NCBI RefSeq assembly: GCF_963678795.1
Contig: NZ_OY787453.1
Location: forward strand, 310,001-374,000
DNA length: 64,000 nucleotides
DNA from: an uncultured Methanoregula sp.
GTDB lineage: Archaea; Halobacteriota; Methanomicrobia; Methanomicrobiales; Methanospirillaceae
Direction: 5' to 3'
The translations under genes and the position numbers were made by a program. The notes beneath the pieces are model-generated. The model had not been told where the DNA came from and did not search any database. It saw only the letters and a list, made by a program, of their open reading frames with translations. Shown in pieces: positions 41,388-51,523 of the stretch. Every line of letters begins with the position of its first letter. Within the stretch, counting starts at the first letter, position 1.

Positions 41388-43343
41388 ATGGTATCCGGCA
41401 AAAACACAGAACAGGGGAGTGCCGCCTCCCCCCGCACGGCCAGAAGATCGTTCATCAGGGAACAGGCGATCAAAACCGTATTCTTCTGCACAGCCTTCTT
41501 AGCAGTAATCGTTGTAACCTTCATTCTCCTCTTCTTGTTACGGGACGGCTATCCAGTCTTCGGGGAGGTCGGGGTCATCCCGTTCCTCTTCGGGATGACC
41601 TGGGCTCCTACCGCGGTGGAACCATTGTTTGGTATCTTCCCGCTCATAGTCGGGACCCTGCTCGTCACCCTCGGGGCAATGGTCTTTGCCGTCCCGCTTT
41701 CCATTGGCTGTGCAATCTACATCTCGGAACTGGCATCCCCCCGGGTCAAACAGGCGCTCAAACCCGCCATCGAGCTCCTTGCAGGCATTCCTTCGGTTGT
41801 GTACGGGTTCTTCGGCCTCATCGTGCTTACGAACTTCATCCGGATCTCGTTCGATATCCCCTCAGGCGAGACGTGGCTTGCGGCGTCAGTGCTGCTTGGC
41901 GTCATGGCCCTTCCCACGATCATCAGCGTGTCGGAGGATGCCATCAGTTCGGTGCCGCACGAGTACAAGGAAGGATCGCTTGCCATCGGGGCAACGCGGT
42001 GGCAGACCATCAGCCGTGTGCTGGTACCGGCTGCCCTGTCAGGTATTGCCGCAGCCATCATCCTCGGCATCGGCAGGGTGGTAGGCGAGACCATGGCGGT
42101 CCTGATGGTGGCCGGTAACGCCGCCATCATCCCGGATCCGATCTGGAATATCCTCTCGCCGGTCCGGACCCTGACCGCAACGCTCGGGATCGAGATGGGC
42201 GAAGTCTCGATCGGCAGCGAGCACTACAGCGCCCTGTTCGGCATCGCCGTTGTCCTGCTGGTAATCACGCTCGTCATCAACCTTTCAGCGGTTGCTATTC
42301 TCCGGCACCTCAAGCAGGGCAGGACTTCGGCAGCAACACGAAAACCGCTCATATCTCCGGCAATGAAAGAATCTCTCATCCGGTTCGTGAAACCCGCCTG
42401 CCTTGTGCTGGTGCTTCTCTTCCTGCTCATTGCCGCCCCGTGGTGGCTTGCGGCGCTGGCACTGCTTGCATGGGGCATCTGGTATTATACAAAAGACCGG
42501 ATATCGGAGAAGCATATCCAGACCATCGCGTTCTGTCTTGTCGGAGCGGCGGCAGTCATCGTCCTTGCTATCCTCGTTATCATCCTGCAGGACATTGTCA
42601 TTAATGGAATTCCGGCAATCTCGTGGGAATTCCTGACCCAGCCCCCAAAAGATCTCGGCCGGGCCGGTGGGATCTTTCCGGCAATTGTCGGCACGCTCTA
42701 TCTCGTCCTTGGTGCAATTGCCATCGCCCTCCCGCTCGGTGTCGGTGCAGCCATCTATCTCGTCGAGTACACCCGCGAAGGACGGATCACCCGGCTCATC
42801 CGGACCGGTGTGGACCTCCTGAACGGCACGCCGTCCATCGTGTTCGGTCTCTTCGGGTTCGCGTTCATCGTGCTTTATCTCAACGTCGGAGTCTCCTTAC
42901 TGGCCGGGCAGGTCACCCTCGCCCTGATGGTGTTGCCGACGGTTATCCGCACAACCGAAGAATCGTTAAAGAACATCCCACAGTCGCTGCGGGAAGGCAG
43001 CCTTGCGCTGGGAGCCACCCGGTGGCAGACCATCAGCAGGGTCGTCCTTCCCCCGGCAGTGCCGGGGATCGTGACAGGAGCCATCCTGTCCATTGGCCGG
43101 GCCGCGGGTGAGACTGCACCCATCATGTTCACGGCCGTGGTCTTCTCATCCCGGTTCCTCCCAACGTCGCTGACTGAACCGGTCATGGCGCTGCCCTACC
43201 ACCTCTTCATCCTGGCAACCAATGTGCCCGGGTCATCCACCAACAAATACGGTACCGCGCTCGTCCTGCTCCTGCTCGTCATCGGGTTCTACGCGGTTGC
43301 GATCATCGTACGAACACATTTCCAGAACAAGACACGGGGATAA
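41388..43343 (+). CDS. pstCA: Fused phosphate permease PstC-PstA
   Basis: A 651-residue membrane protein holding both permease halves. The PstC half (about 25-310) has a permease loop [20 protein letters not shown]; the PstA half (about 430-650) has [20 protein letters not shown]. Between them lie extra helices ([20 protein letters not shown]). Usually these are two proteins. No stop or start signal lies in the junction, so the fusion is real in this sequence. Ten codons downstream of pstS in the same operon. Confidence 0.92.
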   Translation: MVSGKNTEQGSAASPRTARRSFIREQAIKTVFFCTAFLAVIVVTFILLFLLRDGYPVFGEVGVIPFLFGMTWAPTAVEPLFGIFPLIVGTLLVTLGAMVFAVPLSIGCAIYISELASPRVKQALKPAIELLAGIPSVVYGFFGLIVLTNFIRISFDIPSGETWLAASVLLGVMALPTIISVSEDAISSVPHEYKEGSLAIGATRWQTISRVLVPAALSGIAAAIILGIGRVVGETMAVLMVAGNAAIIPDPIWNILSPVRTLTATLGIEMGEVSIGSEHYSALFGIAVVLLVITLVINLSAVAILRHLKQGRTSAATRKPLISPAMKESLIRFVKPACLVLVLLFLLIAAPWWLAALALLAWGIWYYTKDRISEKHIQTIAFCLVGAAAVIVLAILVIILQDIVINGIPAISWEFLTQPPKDLGRAGGIFPAIVGTLYLVLGAIAIALPLGVGAAIYLVEYTREGRITRLIRTGVDLLNGTPSIVFGLFGFAFIVLYLNVGVSLLAGQVTLALMVLPTVIRTTEESLKNIPQSLREGSLALGATRWQTISRVVLPPAVPGIVTGAILSIGRAAGETAPIMFTAVVFSSRFLPTSLTEPVMALPYHLFILATNVPGSSTNKYGTALVLLLLVIGFYAVAIIVRTHFQNKTRG

Positions 43344-43347
43344 AAAA

Positions 43348-44109
43348 ATGTCTGAATCCACTATTATCACGACAAATAACCTCAATCTCTGGTATCATGA
43401 GAAACATGCGCTCCAGTCGGTCTCGATAAAAGTCCCGAAAAACCGGGTGACGGCCCTGATCGGCCCGTCCGGCTGCGGGAAATCTACCCTGCTGCGCTGT
43501 TTCAACCGGCTCAACGATCTCATCGACCACGTGAAGATCACGGGTGAGATCACGCTTGACGATAAGAACATCCATGCTTCATCAACCGACGTGGTGACGC
43601 TCCGCAAAAAAGTCGGCATGGTCTTCCAGAAACCCAACCCGTTCCCGAAATCCATCTGGGAAAATGTTGCCTACGGTCCCCAGGTGCACGGCACCCGGGA
43701 CAAAAACGAACTCGACCGGATCGTTGAACAGAGCCTCCGGCACGCCGCCCTCTGGGACGAGGTGAAAGACCGGCTGCACGATTCAGCACTCGGGCTCTCG
43801 GGCGGCCAGCAGCAGCGGCTCTGCATCGCCCGTACGCTTGCCGTTAACCCGGAAGTGATCCTTATGGACGAGCCCTGCTCGGCACTCGACCCGATCGCAA
43901 CCGCAAAGATCGAGAACCTCATCGAGCTGCTCAAGAAAGAGTATACCGTCATCATCGTCACCCACAACATGCAGCAGGCGGCCCGGGTCAGCGATTACAC
44001 GGGATTCATGTACCTGGGCCGGCTCATCGAGTGCGGGAAGACCGTCCAGATCTTCGAGCACCCAAAGGAAGAACTTACCGAGAATTATATTACCGGGCGG
44101 TTCGGCTAG
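43348..44109 (+). CDS. pstB: Phosphate ABC transporter ATP-binding protein
   Basis: A 253-residue ATPase: Walker A GPSGCGKS, PstB-typical [20 protein letters not shown] and [20 protein letters not shown], signature [17 protein letters not shown], Walker [13 protein letters not shown]. It starts four bases after the pstCA stop. The frame stays open upstream, but the ATG at 43348 matches PstB N-termini. Confidence 0.95.
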   Translation: MSESTIITTNNLNLWYHEKHALQSVSIKVPKNRVTALIGPSGCGKSTLLRCFNRLNDLIDHVKITGEITLDDKNIHASSTDVVTLRKKVGMVFQKPNPFPKSIWENVAYGPQVHGTRDKNELDRIVEQSLRHAALWDEVKDRLHDSALGLSGGQQQRLCIARTLAVNPEVILMDEPCSALDPIATAKIENLIELLKKEYTVIIVTHNMQQAARVSDYTGFMYLGRLIECGKTVQIFEHPKEELTENYITGRFG

Positions 44110-44119
44110 GAGGAGAGAA

Positions 44120-44769
44120 ATGGCTGAAAAATTTCACACCGAATTAAAAACCTTAAAAAAAGATACCGTCGGATGGCAGAGCTGGGGAGAAGCATGCTCC
44201 GGAACGCGGTGGATGCCCTGATCCGGCAGGACAAGGAGCTGGCGGCATCGGTTGTTGGCAGGAAAGAGGAACTCCATGCAATGGAAGTGAACCTGGAAGA
44301 GCACTGTTACCAGGTAATCGCCCTCAACCAGCCCATGGCAAAGGATATGCGGGTGATTGCCTGCACACTCAAGGTGATCACGGCTTCCATGCGGATCGGG
44401 CGGTACGGCAAGGTGATCGCCAATATCGTCAAGGAGATCTCCGATAAGCCCCACATCGCAAACCTGATGAGCATCCCGCACATGGCAGATCTCGTCATCG
44501 ATATGGTCGATGATTCCATCCGGGCTTATGAATCCGACAACCTGCGGTTCATTGAAGAGTTTTCAGCCCGGGACGATACCATCGATGCCCTGCGTCACTC
44601 GATCTTCCGCGAAGGGATCACCTACATGATGGAGGATCCGAAGAACATCTCCCGATGCACCCATTACATCATGGTGGCCCGGTATCTCGAACGGTGTGCC
44701 GATCACTCCTGCAAGATTGCCGAGAATGTCCATTATATGGAGACCGGCGAACGTATCGAGGTCCACTGA
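44120..44769 (+). CDS. phoU: PhoU phosphate-signalling protein, apparent single-base frameshift near codon 17
   Basis: AGGAGGAG before the ATG at 44120 marks a strong start: MAEKFHTELKTLKKDTV, the normal PhoU N-terminus. That frame then stops at 44221. The rest of PhoU continues in another frame from about 44172 (MAELGRSMLRNAVDAL ... YLERCADHSCKIAENVHYME) to 44769. Adding one base after the A-run would restore LKKDTVRMAELGRSML. Either a sequencing error, a real mutation with restart at the ATG at 44173, or slippage at the seven-A run. Last gene of the pst operon. Confidence 0.85.
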
Positions 44770-45064
44770 TGTGTTCGCCGGTCTTGAGGCTGTCAATACA
44801 TGCGTGGCAGTCTTTAGTCAACGGGCCCGGCCCCGGGTTACTGCCTGGAGACAAGCATATGGGGGACTGGCCGGTTTTGACCCCCCCCTTTCTCTGTAAA
44901 ACCTGCGTTTGTACCGGATGTTAGTATTCTGGTAGCGGGTCGGATTGCAGAATAATATATAGTATATTTAAAAAATAAAGAGTTAAAGCACAAAAATATA
45001 TAGTTTAAATTTACAATATAGTGTAACGTGTTCTGATCCAGCGTCAGGACACAGGACCTGGAAG

Positions 45065-45232
45065 ATGATTCCTGAAAACACCGATGTTCGATATGATGAC
45101 TCCCAGTATGTCTTACGGAACAAGGATCCCGAAATCTGTTCTGCACCGTCAACTGACTTCCTGAAGGATGGCCGGGGATTCACATACCGTTCAGTAAGAA
45201 TCTGCGATCTGGAACGGTTTAGCATTAAGTAA
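45065..45232 (+). CDS. Small hypothetical protein upstream of a two-component system
   Basis: A 55-residue frame, MIPENTDVRYDDSQYVLRNK ending ICDLERFSIK. AT-rich promoter-like sequence (AATATATAGTTTAAATTTAC) lies 50 bases upstream. Twelve bases separate it from the next small gene. No family recognised. Confidence 0.45.
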   Translation: MIPENTDVRYDDSQYVLRNKDPEICSAPSTDFLKDGRGFTYRSVRICDLERFSIK

Positions 45233-45244
45233 CGGGGATGACCT

Positions 45245-45514
45245 ATGACAGAAACAGCATACCATGGCGATGTTTCGTATCCTGTGAGAAGAACACGTCT
45301 TATCTCCCGATCATCACGGGAGTGTCTTCCTATGCATCCTGATGATCGTGCCGCTCTTGGCGAATGGGTTGCAGCTAAGATGGACCGGGAAAATCTGCAA
45401 AAGACCTCCTCTTCAGTTAATGCAAAAAAAACAACGGCTCTCCCGCTGATCAGCATCGCATTCTCATCGCGTGCCGGAACCTTGGATCGGGAACAAACAA
45501 CGTCTAATCTGTAA
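45245..45514 (+). CDS. Hypothetical protein (89 residues) in the two-component operon
   Basis: Starts MTETAYHGDVSYPVRRTRLI after GGGGATGAC. Basic N-terminus and Ser/Lys-rich C-terminus; unknown family. It ends 13 bases before the response-regulator start and is probably cotranscribed with it. Confidence 0.5.
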   Translation: MTETAYHGDVSYPVRRTRLISRSSRECLPMHPDDRAALGEWVAAKMDRENLQKTSSSVNAKKTTALPLISIAFSSRAGTLDREQTTSNL

Positions 45515-45527
45515 AACGAGGAACCCA

Positions 45528-46763
45528 ATGTTTACAACATCGATAAAAAATGCCGTTGTCCAGGTATCGGGATCTTTCAGAACCGGCTATCCTGCGTTGT
45601 CGGACAAGAACGCTAGCAATACCGGTGAAATGCTCGCACTTTCTCCGCCTGTATCCACCTCTGCCCCGCCAATGATCATCTCCGTTCTGCTGGTAGATGA
45701 TGAACCTCTGCTGCTGGATGTAGGAAAACTCTCCCTGGAACGTATGCCCGGAATAACGGTCACGACTGCCGGTTCCGCGACGGATGCGCTTGAACTGTTC
45801 GCGAGCGGGAGCTTCGATATTATCGTGTCAGATTACCAGATGCCGGAGATGGATGGTCTCGGATTTCTCAAGGAGGTCCGTATCCGTTCACAGGTCCAGC
45901 CGTTCATCATCTTTACCGGCAAGGGAAGAGAGGATGTGGTTATTGAGGCTCTCAACAGCGGTGCGGATTATTATGTCCAGAAAGGTGGGGAGCCAAAAGC
46001 CCAGTATGCGGAGCTCCTCCATAAGATCCGTCGGGCGGTCAGACAACGGCGTGCCGATGCGGAACTCAGGAAAAAACATGAGATCCTCCGGGCTCTTCTC
46101 CTGAGCTCCCCGAACGGGATCGCATTTGTCCGCAACCGCACGCTCCAGTGGGTGAACGAGTCCATGGGAATGATGCTCGGGTACACCCGGGCTGAGATTA
46201 AGGGGATGCACCTCTCCCAGCTCTATGAAAACGAGGCCACATATACCCGGATTGGCAGCCGGATCCAGAGCGATCTCAAAGCAACGGGGAAGTCGAAGGT
46301 AACCACCCGGTTCCGGCACAAAGCCGGTTTCTCGATTGATACCGAGATCCACATCGCCCCGCTTGACCGGGGAAATCTCCATTATGGTCACATGATCACG
46401 ATGACGGACATCTCTGAAAAGCTTGCAATTGCACGGAACCATAAAAAACCCGCCTTGTTTCCCCATCTTGAACTCTCCCCCGTTATTGAGCTGGACCGGA
46501 ACGGTGAGATTATCTATTACAATGATGCGGCGATCGAAGCGATGATCCGGTATGGGAGCAGGGGGACACTCGAAGAATTTTTTCCGCAGGATATGAATGA
46601 GATCCTCACCCGACTTGATGAAACAAATGTCGGGTCGATTTACCGGAACGTTGTTATCGGCCCGGCAGTGTTCCGGGTGCATATCACGTTAAGTGCACAG
46701 TTCCAGGTAATACGACTCTCCGCACTGAACATTTCCGGCCAACCTGAGGTACCTGCGCAATGA
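45528..46763 (+). CDS. Response regulator with receiver and two PAS domains
   Basis: A 411-residue protein. After a 48-residue unusual N-terminal extension, a receiver domain (IISVLLVDDEPLLLDVGKLS; phospho-acceptor Asp about 102 in IIVSDYQMPEMDG; TGKGRE), then PAS (about 195-310) and a degenerate second PAS (about 320-400). GAGG six bases before the ATG at 45528 supports the long form; MIISVLLVDDEP at 45672 is the more usual start. Its stop overlaps the histidine kinase start (ATGA), forming a two-component pair. Confidence 0.85.
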   Translation: MFTTSIKNAVVQVSGSFRTGYPALSDKNASNTGEMLALSPPVSTSAPPMIISVLLVDDEPLLLDVGKLSLERMPGITVTTAGSATDALELFASGSFDIIVSDYQMPEMDGLGFLKEVRIRSQVQPFIIFTGKGREDVVIEALNSGADYYVQKGGEPKAQYAELLHKIRRAVRQRRADAELRKKHEILRALLLSSPNGIAFVRNRTLQWVNESMGMMLGYTRAEIKGMHLSQLYENEATYTRIGSRIQSDLKATGKSKVTTRFRHKAGFSIDTEIHIAPLDRGNLHYGHMITMTDISEKLAIARNHKKPALFPHLELSPVIELDRNGEIIYYNDAAIEAMIRYGSRGTLEEFFPQDMNEILTRLDETNVGSIYRNVVIGPAVFRVHITLSAQFQVIRLSALNISGQPEVPAQ

Positions 46764-48154
46764 GGGGAATTTCGTCTGGCTCCCCCTGGCATCGAATGAA
46801 CACTCATTGTATGAGATCAACCCTAAAAATACCCCTAATTCCTATGGTTTCAAGAAAAAACTTCTCCTCGCTCTATCCGACACTGGGTATTATTTTTACC
46901 CTGATGCTCGTCCTCATGTTCGTCTTCGAACTTGTGAAACAATACGCCAATCCCTCGCTCACGATCTGGGAATCGCATAGCATCACTATTATCTTTACGA
47001 GCATCCTTGCCGTCATCATTCTCTATTATCCACTCCGGACCGCGTATCGTGAACAGCAGAATGTAAAAGATGCCCTTTTGCACCTGCAGGAAGCTGAAGA
47101 GAAATTGCGCCAGTCCGAGATGCAGTACCACTCGTTTGTTGAGTCAGTGGAGGATTCACTTTATACCGTTGATCTGGATCTCCATTACCTCCTGATAAAT
47201 ACCCGGCACCTTGTACGCAGGGGGCTTTCTCCGGATATGTATTCCGGGAAGAAATACGGGGATTTCCATTCCGAGAAAGAGACCCGGGTCTTTGCTACCT
47301 ACGTGGATCAGGTTGTGAGGACAAAAAGTTACATACAGGATGAGTACGAGCAGAACGGGCGGCATTTTCTTCGAAAACTCAACCCGGTAATTGACACAAC
47401 GAATAACGAGGTCACGGCAGTTACCGTGATTTCATCGGATATTACCGATCGTAAACGAATCGAGAAGAGCCTTGAGGACACAAACCGGAAACTCAGCCTT
47501 ATGAATGACATCACAAGACATGATATCCTTAACCAGCTCTTGGTACTCAACTCGTATCTCTCACTTGCAGGCGAGCGCTCCCAGGACCCGGAAGTGAAAA
47601 AATATATTATCCGGACTGAACAGGTTGCTGATCTTATCCATGCCCAGATTCTGTTCGCCCGTGATTACCAGACGATCGGTGTTGAATCCCCCCGGTGGCA
47701 GAATGTTCTGACAAACCTTGTCCATGCCCGCCAGTCCCTGAAGATTCCCACTCTCGATATACATCCGTCCTGTTCCAGATTTGAAATTTTTGCAGATCCC
47801 TTGCTTGAAAAGGTATTCTACAATCTCATGGAAAACTGCCTGAAATATGGCGGTGCTAATGCCTCGATCCGGTTTTTCTGCCATGAGACTGACGGGGCCC
47901 TCACCATCACATATCAGGATACTGGTCCCGGGATCTCTCCTGATGAAAAAGAGAAGATCTTTTTAAGGGGATACGGGAAGAATACAGGTCTCGGCCTCTT
48001 CCTGATCCGGGAGATCCTTGCCATGACCGGTATCAGCATACATGAGACCGGTGAACCGGGAAACGGTGCACGTTTCGAGATCATTGTTCCAAAAGGTGGT
48101 TTCCGTTCTGATGCTCTACCGGGTTTGAAGTCCGATACGGATCAAGGAGATTGA
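46760..48154 (+). CDS. Membrane sensor histidine kinase
   Basis: A 464-residue kinase: two transmembrane helices (about 42-60, 75-92), a coiled coil, PAS (about 120-240), a methanogen-type phosphoacceptor helix with His in MNDITRHDILNQLLVLNSYL, and an HATPase domain (N box NLMENCLKYGG, G1 YQDTGPGISPDEKEKIF, G2 GYGKNTGLGLFLIREI). The first ATG overlaps the preceding stop; MVSRKN at 46844 is an alternative start. The partner is the receiver-PAS protein just upstream; the signal is unknown. Confidence 0.88.
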   Translation: MRGISSGSPWHRMNTHCMRSTLKIPLIPMVSRKNFSSLYPTLGIIFTLMLVLMFVFELVKQYANPSLTIWESHSITIIFTSILAVIILYYPLRTAYREQQNVKDALLHLQEAEEKLRQSEMQYHSFVESVEDSLYTVDLDLHYLLINTRHLVRRGLSPDMYSGKKYGDFHSEKETRVFATYVDQVVRTKSYIQDEYEQNGRHFLRKLNPVIDTTNNEVTAVTVISSDITDRKRIEKSLEDTNRKLSLMNDITRHDILNQLLVLNSYLSLAGERSQDPEVKKYIIRTEQVADLIHAQILFARDYQTIGVESPRWQNVLTNLVHARQSLKIPTLDIHPSCSRFEIFADPLLEKVFYNLMENCLKYGGANASIRFFCHETDGALTITYQDTGPGISPDEKEKIFLRGYGKNTGLGLFLIREILAMTGISIHETGEPGNGARFEIIVPKGGFRSDALPGLKSDTDQGD

Positions 48155-48270
48155 CCCGTTGAGAGGGGTCCGGTTATGCATCTATCCTGCAGAAAAAAAG
48201 AATTAAATGTATCGTCCCGGATAACACCGGCTGGACCCATCCCGGCCAAGTGCCCTTTATACAGATCCGG

Positions 48271-49356
48271 TTACGCAGTCGTGTTTGCTTTCACAATGAT
48301 GGTGGTCGGGGTTGCCGGTATGGTAACCTGGGCGTCGACCGTTCCCTTAGGTGCCTTCGTTGTGCTGCTCTGGAGCAGGACACCGTCCTTGTAGAAATCA
48401 ATCGTGAGCACATTCACAGAATTATCCAGTTTCTCGACGGTTGCGAGAAGCATTCCCTGCGTAACCGGGATCTGGTAAAGACCTTGGGCAGAACCCGCAA
48501 TATCCTTGAGATTTCCCGAAGTCCCGATCGTTCCGGTAAATTTCCCGTCGTACGTCACGTGAATCCAGACTCCCGTCCGGGGGATCTGTGACTGTGGAGC
48601 CAGCGTCGGGACAACCGTAATTGTTTCCGTGACTGTTTCAACGGGTGTCGCAATCGTAACAGGAACGGTGGTTTCCACCGGTTCAGGGGTGGGAACGGTT
48701 GTCGCAACTGTTGTACTTACCGGTACGGGGGCAGGAGCAGATACTCCGGTGACTTTTCCCCATAATGACGGTGCAAGGAACCAGGATCCCAACACGACTG
48801 CCGCAATGAGGATGACAATGACTGCACCGGCAGCCATGGCGCGGCCTTTCTTCGGACCAGCGGCAGATCGGCTGCGTTTCTGGACCGGATTGAGCGGGCG
48901 GTACACATTCTCGGATTGGCCGGTTTTTTCCCGGTCTTTTTTGGTATCAGTCGGGAGCTCCCCCGGTACCCATGGTGGCAGGAGCTCGGCGGATTTCACC
49001 CCGTGCTCCTGCTGTGCGGCCAGGCTCATCTCCTTGATCTTTGCTGCCCACGTATCCCGCTCCCCGCCCCTTTTTGTCTTTTGGGGCTGGGAGAAGACGA
49101 TCCCGAGGGTATGCCGGGCCTCATCCGGTGCAATTATCGAGAGGGAGAGAACCGGCTCCTTTGCGGAATTGTCCCCAATCGTTACCGTCTCGATGGCCCC
49201 GAACGGGATATCCTGCGGCAGGATCTGCGGGTGACTGAAATCGAGAAGCATGAGGCGGTTACTGGTGAGGATCGCTTCAGAAGGGATGGTATTGATGACA
49301 ATGTTGTGCGTTGACAATAGTATAGTCTCATTGTTGCTCAGGTAGGGACTGCCCAT
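48271..49356 (-). CDS. PH-like domain / TM / beta-sandwich protein, paralogue B
   Basis: A 361-residue protein with the same plan as 36980-38698: MGSPYLSNNETILLSTHNIV at the N-terminus (PH-like, about 1-110, with AILTSNRLMLLDFSHPQILP), a basic linker, one transmembrane helix near 175-195, a Thr/Val/Pro-rich stalk, and a C-terminal beta-sandwich (GVWIHVTYDGKFTGTIGTSG). The two share about a third of residues in both end domains by eye. A cell-surface protein with a cytoplasmic PH-like foot; role unknown. Confidence 0.7.
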   Translation of the reverse strand: MGSPYLSNNETILLSTHNIVINTIPSEAILTSNRLMLLDFSHPQILPQDIPFGAIETVTIGDNSAKEPVLSLSIIAPDEARHTLGIVFSQPQKTKRGGERDTWAAKIKEMSLAAQQEHGVKSAELLPPWVPGELPTDTKKDREKTGQSENVYRPLNPVQKRSRSAAGPKKGRAMAAGAVIVILIAAVVLGSWFLAPSLWGKVTGVSAPAPVPVSTTVATTVPTPEPVETTVPVTIATPVETVTETITVVPTLAPQSQIPRTGVWIHVTYDGKFTGTIGTSGNLKDIAGSAQGLYQIPVTQGMLLATVEKLDNSVNVLTIDFYKDGVLLQSSTTKAPKGTVDAQVTIPATPTTIIVKANTTA

Positions 49357-49537
49357 AGTACCACGTTCCTAGTTCTATTTTGCGCTGTTCGGAGCAATAT
49401 GCTTTTATGACGCGTTAACGTTGTACCGGGAACTAAAAAAACCGGGGCTATTATCCCGCTCAACGTACCGTCCGGGGAAATACCCCTGTCCGTTATGAGG
49501 GAAAACATAAAAAAGTGAGCGGGTAAGATGTTTCCGT

Positions 49538-50086
49538 TCACATCTTGAGCCGCTGGAGGAAGTAAACCCCGATACAGATGACCGAGATTGAGACCGCCAT
49601 GAAGAGCATGTCCATCGAATTCGTGAATTTCATGGCAAGAATCCGCTGGAAGAAACTGACAATGAGCACCATGATGATGACCTTGATGATCTTGTTCTTT
49701 AAGTCGTCAAGGTTGGTGATCTCAAGGAGCGTGTGAAAGGATTCCGAGTTGCGGGCAATATCGATCTTGGAGATTGCCAGTTCGTAGATGCCGAAACTGA
49801 AGATCAGGAGTACCATCCCGATCAGGTACAGGTCAACCCCGCCGATAATAGCGCTGAGAATCTCAACATAGTCTACTTCTACCGGGGATAACGACACTGC
49901 ATGGAAGAGGCTGACAATGATCTCAAGCGATCCTGATATGAAAAGAACCACGGCGCTCAGGGTGCCAAAAGCTACTGCCAGGAGGACAATCAGGCGGGAA
50001 TTCCAGAGTGCCGATTCAAAGATCCGTTCAAATGCTGACTGCTCATCAGCCGTCTTGATTTTTTCATTGGGATGTGGCGAATCCAT
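49538..50086 (-). CDS. UPF0114/YqhA-family membrane protein
   Basis: A 182-residue protein with four transmembrane helices. WNSRLIVLLAVAFGTLSAVV near the N-terminus and YLIGMVLLIFSFGIYELAIS with DLKNKIIKVIIMVLIVSFFQ are the family pattern of YqhA. Function unknown in all domains. It is divergent from hisD. Confidence 0.85.
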   Translation of the reverse strand: MDSPHPNEKIKTADEQSAFERIFESALWNSRLIVLLAVAFGTLSAVVLFISGSLEIIVSLFHAVSLSPVEVDYVEILSAIIGGVDLYLIGMVLLIFSFGIYELAISKIDIARNSESFHTLLEITNLDDLKNKIIKVIIMVLIVSFFQRILAMKFTNSMDMLFMAVSISVICIGVYFLQRLKM

Positions 50087-50257
50087 CGTACATCTGGTGA
50101 CGGTCCGGAATAAAAAACCGGGGGATCATGGTAATGGTTTCCCGTACCGGGAGAATCTGAAACTAGTCCGGGAAGGCGTGTTCCGGTATACCGGAGAACC
50201 CGGAAAATGCCGCCGGGCGAAACCTTAACAACCTTTCCTGCCGAAAATATTCGCACT

Positions 50258-51502
50258 ATGTGGAAGGAAGTCGGGATCGATGCGTGGCTTGCAGCCCGGA
50301 AGACGAGCCTCGAGGATGCACGCACTACCGTCACCGGGATCATCGGGCGGGTGCAGAACGAGGGTGATGCTGCACTCCGGGATCTCGCAAAGAAATACTG
50401 CGAACTCACCGATATCGCGGTATCCGAAGAAGAACGGGAAGCGGCCTACGACGAAGTCGATGCACAGGTCGTCGAAGCGCTCATCGAGGCGCATGCCCGG
50501 ATCGAACGCTTCCATGAACTCCAGAAACCCAAAGATCTCTGGTTCCAGGAGATGGAACCTGGTATCATACTCGGTGTAAAGACAACCGCCCTGAACCGGG
50601 TGGGCATCTACGTTCCCGGTGGTCGTGCTGCGTATCCCTCATCGGCCCTGATGTGTGCGGTACCGGCATGGGTTGCCGGTGTAAAAGAGGTCTGCGCCTG
50701 CTCCCCGCCGCCGATCAAGCCCCTGACACTTGTCGCTCTCGACATCGCCGGGGTCACCGAGATCTACAGCGCCGGCGGCGCACAGGCAGTTGCGGCAATG
50801 GCTCTCGGCACGGAGTCCATCCGCCCGGTCCAGAAAATTGTCGGGCCCGGCAACGTCTATGTCACCCTTGCAAAGATGATGCTCCGGGAGCATGCCGAGA
50901 TCGACTTCCCAGCGGGCCCGAGCGAGATCGGGATCATCGCCGATGGCACTGCCAATCCCCGCATCGTTGCCGCAGATATCCTTGCCCAGGCCGAGCATGA
51001 CCCGAACGCCGCCTGCATCCTTATCACCACTGACAAGGCCCTCCCGGCAAAAGTGGGTAAGGAGATCGCAAGCCAGCTTGCCGCCGCTCCAAGGAAAGAG
51101 ATCATAGAGCAGGCCCTGAAGAACTCCGGTTACTCGATCGTGTCCGATATGGACGAAGCGATTGCCGCCTCCGATGTTGTTGCTCCCGAGCATCTCTCCA
51201 TCCAGGTTGCCGACCCGCTCTCGGTTGTGACCCGGGTGAAGAATGCCGGCGCCATCTTTGTCGGCAAGTACTCCGCGGTTGCCTGCGGGGACTACGCGGT
51301 AGGCACCAACCACTGCCTCCCGACGGCCGGGTACTCAAAGATGTACTCAGGCCTTGATGTGCAGCACTTCTGCAAGACCGCATCGGTGGAGATCCTCGAC
51401 CGTGACGGCCTTGAGGCCATCGGCGATATTGTCGAGACGATCGCGAATGCGGAAGGGCTCTTTGCCCATGCAAATTCGGTGCGGGTGAGAAGGGAACTGT
51501 GA
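50258..51502 (+). CDS. hisD: Histidinol dehydrogenase
   Basis: A 414-residue enzyme catalysing the last two steps of histidine synthesis. RVGIYVPGGRAAYPSSALMC, KIVGPGNVYVTLAKMMLREH and DFPAGPSEIGIIADGTANPR are signature segments, with EHLSIQV and NHCLPTAG near the zinc site. I chose MWKEVGIDAW (50258) over an upstream start (50207), because family N-termini begin close to this point. It stands apart from other his genes. The dispersed repeat copy 2 follows 21 bases after the stop. Confidence 0.94.
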   Translation: MWKEVGIDAWLAARKTSLEDARTTVTGIIGRVQNEGDAALRDLAKKYCELTDIAVSEEEREAAYDEVDAQVVEALIEAHARIERFHELQKPKDLWFQEMEPGIILGVKTTALNRVGIYVPGGRAAYPSSALMCAVPAWVAGVKEVCACSPPPIKPLTLVALDIAGVTEIYSAGGAQAVAAMALGTESIRPVQKIVGPGNVYVTLAKMMLREHAEIDFPAGPSEIGIIADGTANPRIVAADILAQAEHDPNAACILITTDKALPAKVGKEIASQLAAAPRKEIIEQALKNSGYSIVSDMDEAIAASDVVAPEHLSIQVADPLSVVTRVKNAGAIFVGKYSAVACGDYAVGTNHCLPTAGYSKMYSGLDVQHFCKTASVEILDRDGLEAIGDIVETIANAEGLFAHANSVRVRREL

Positions 51503-51523
51503 AATTATCTTTTTTGTGCTATC

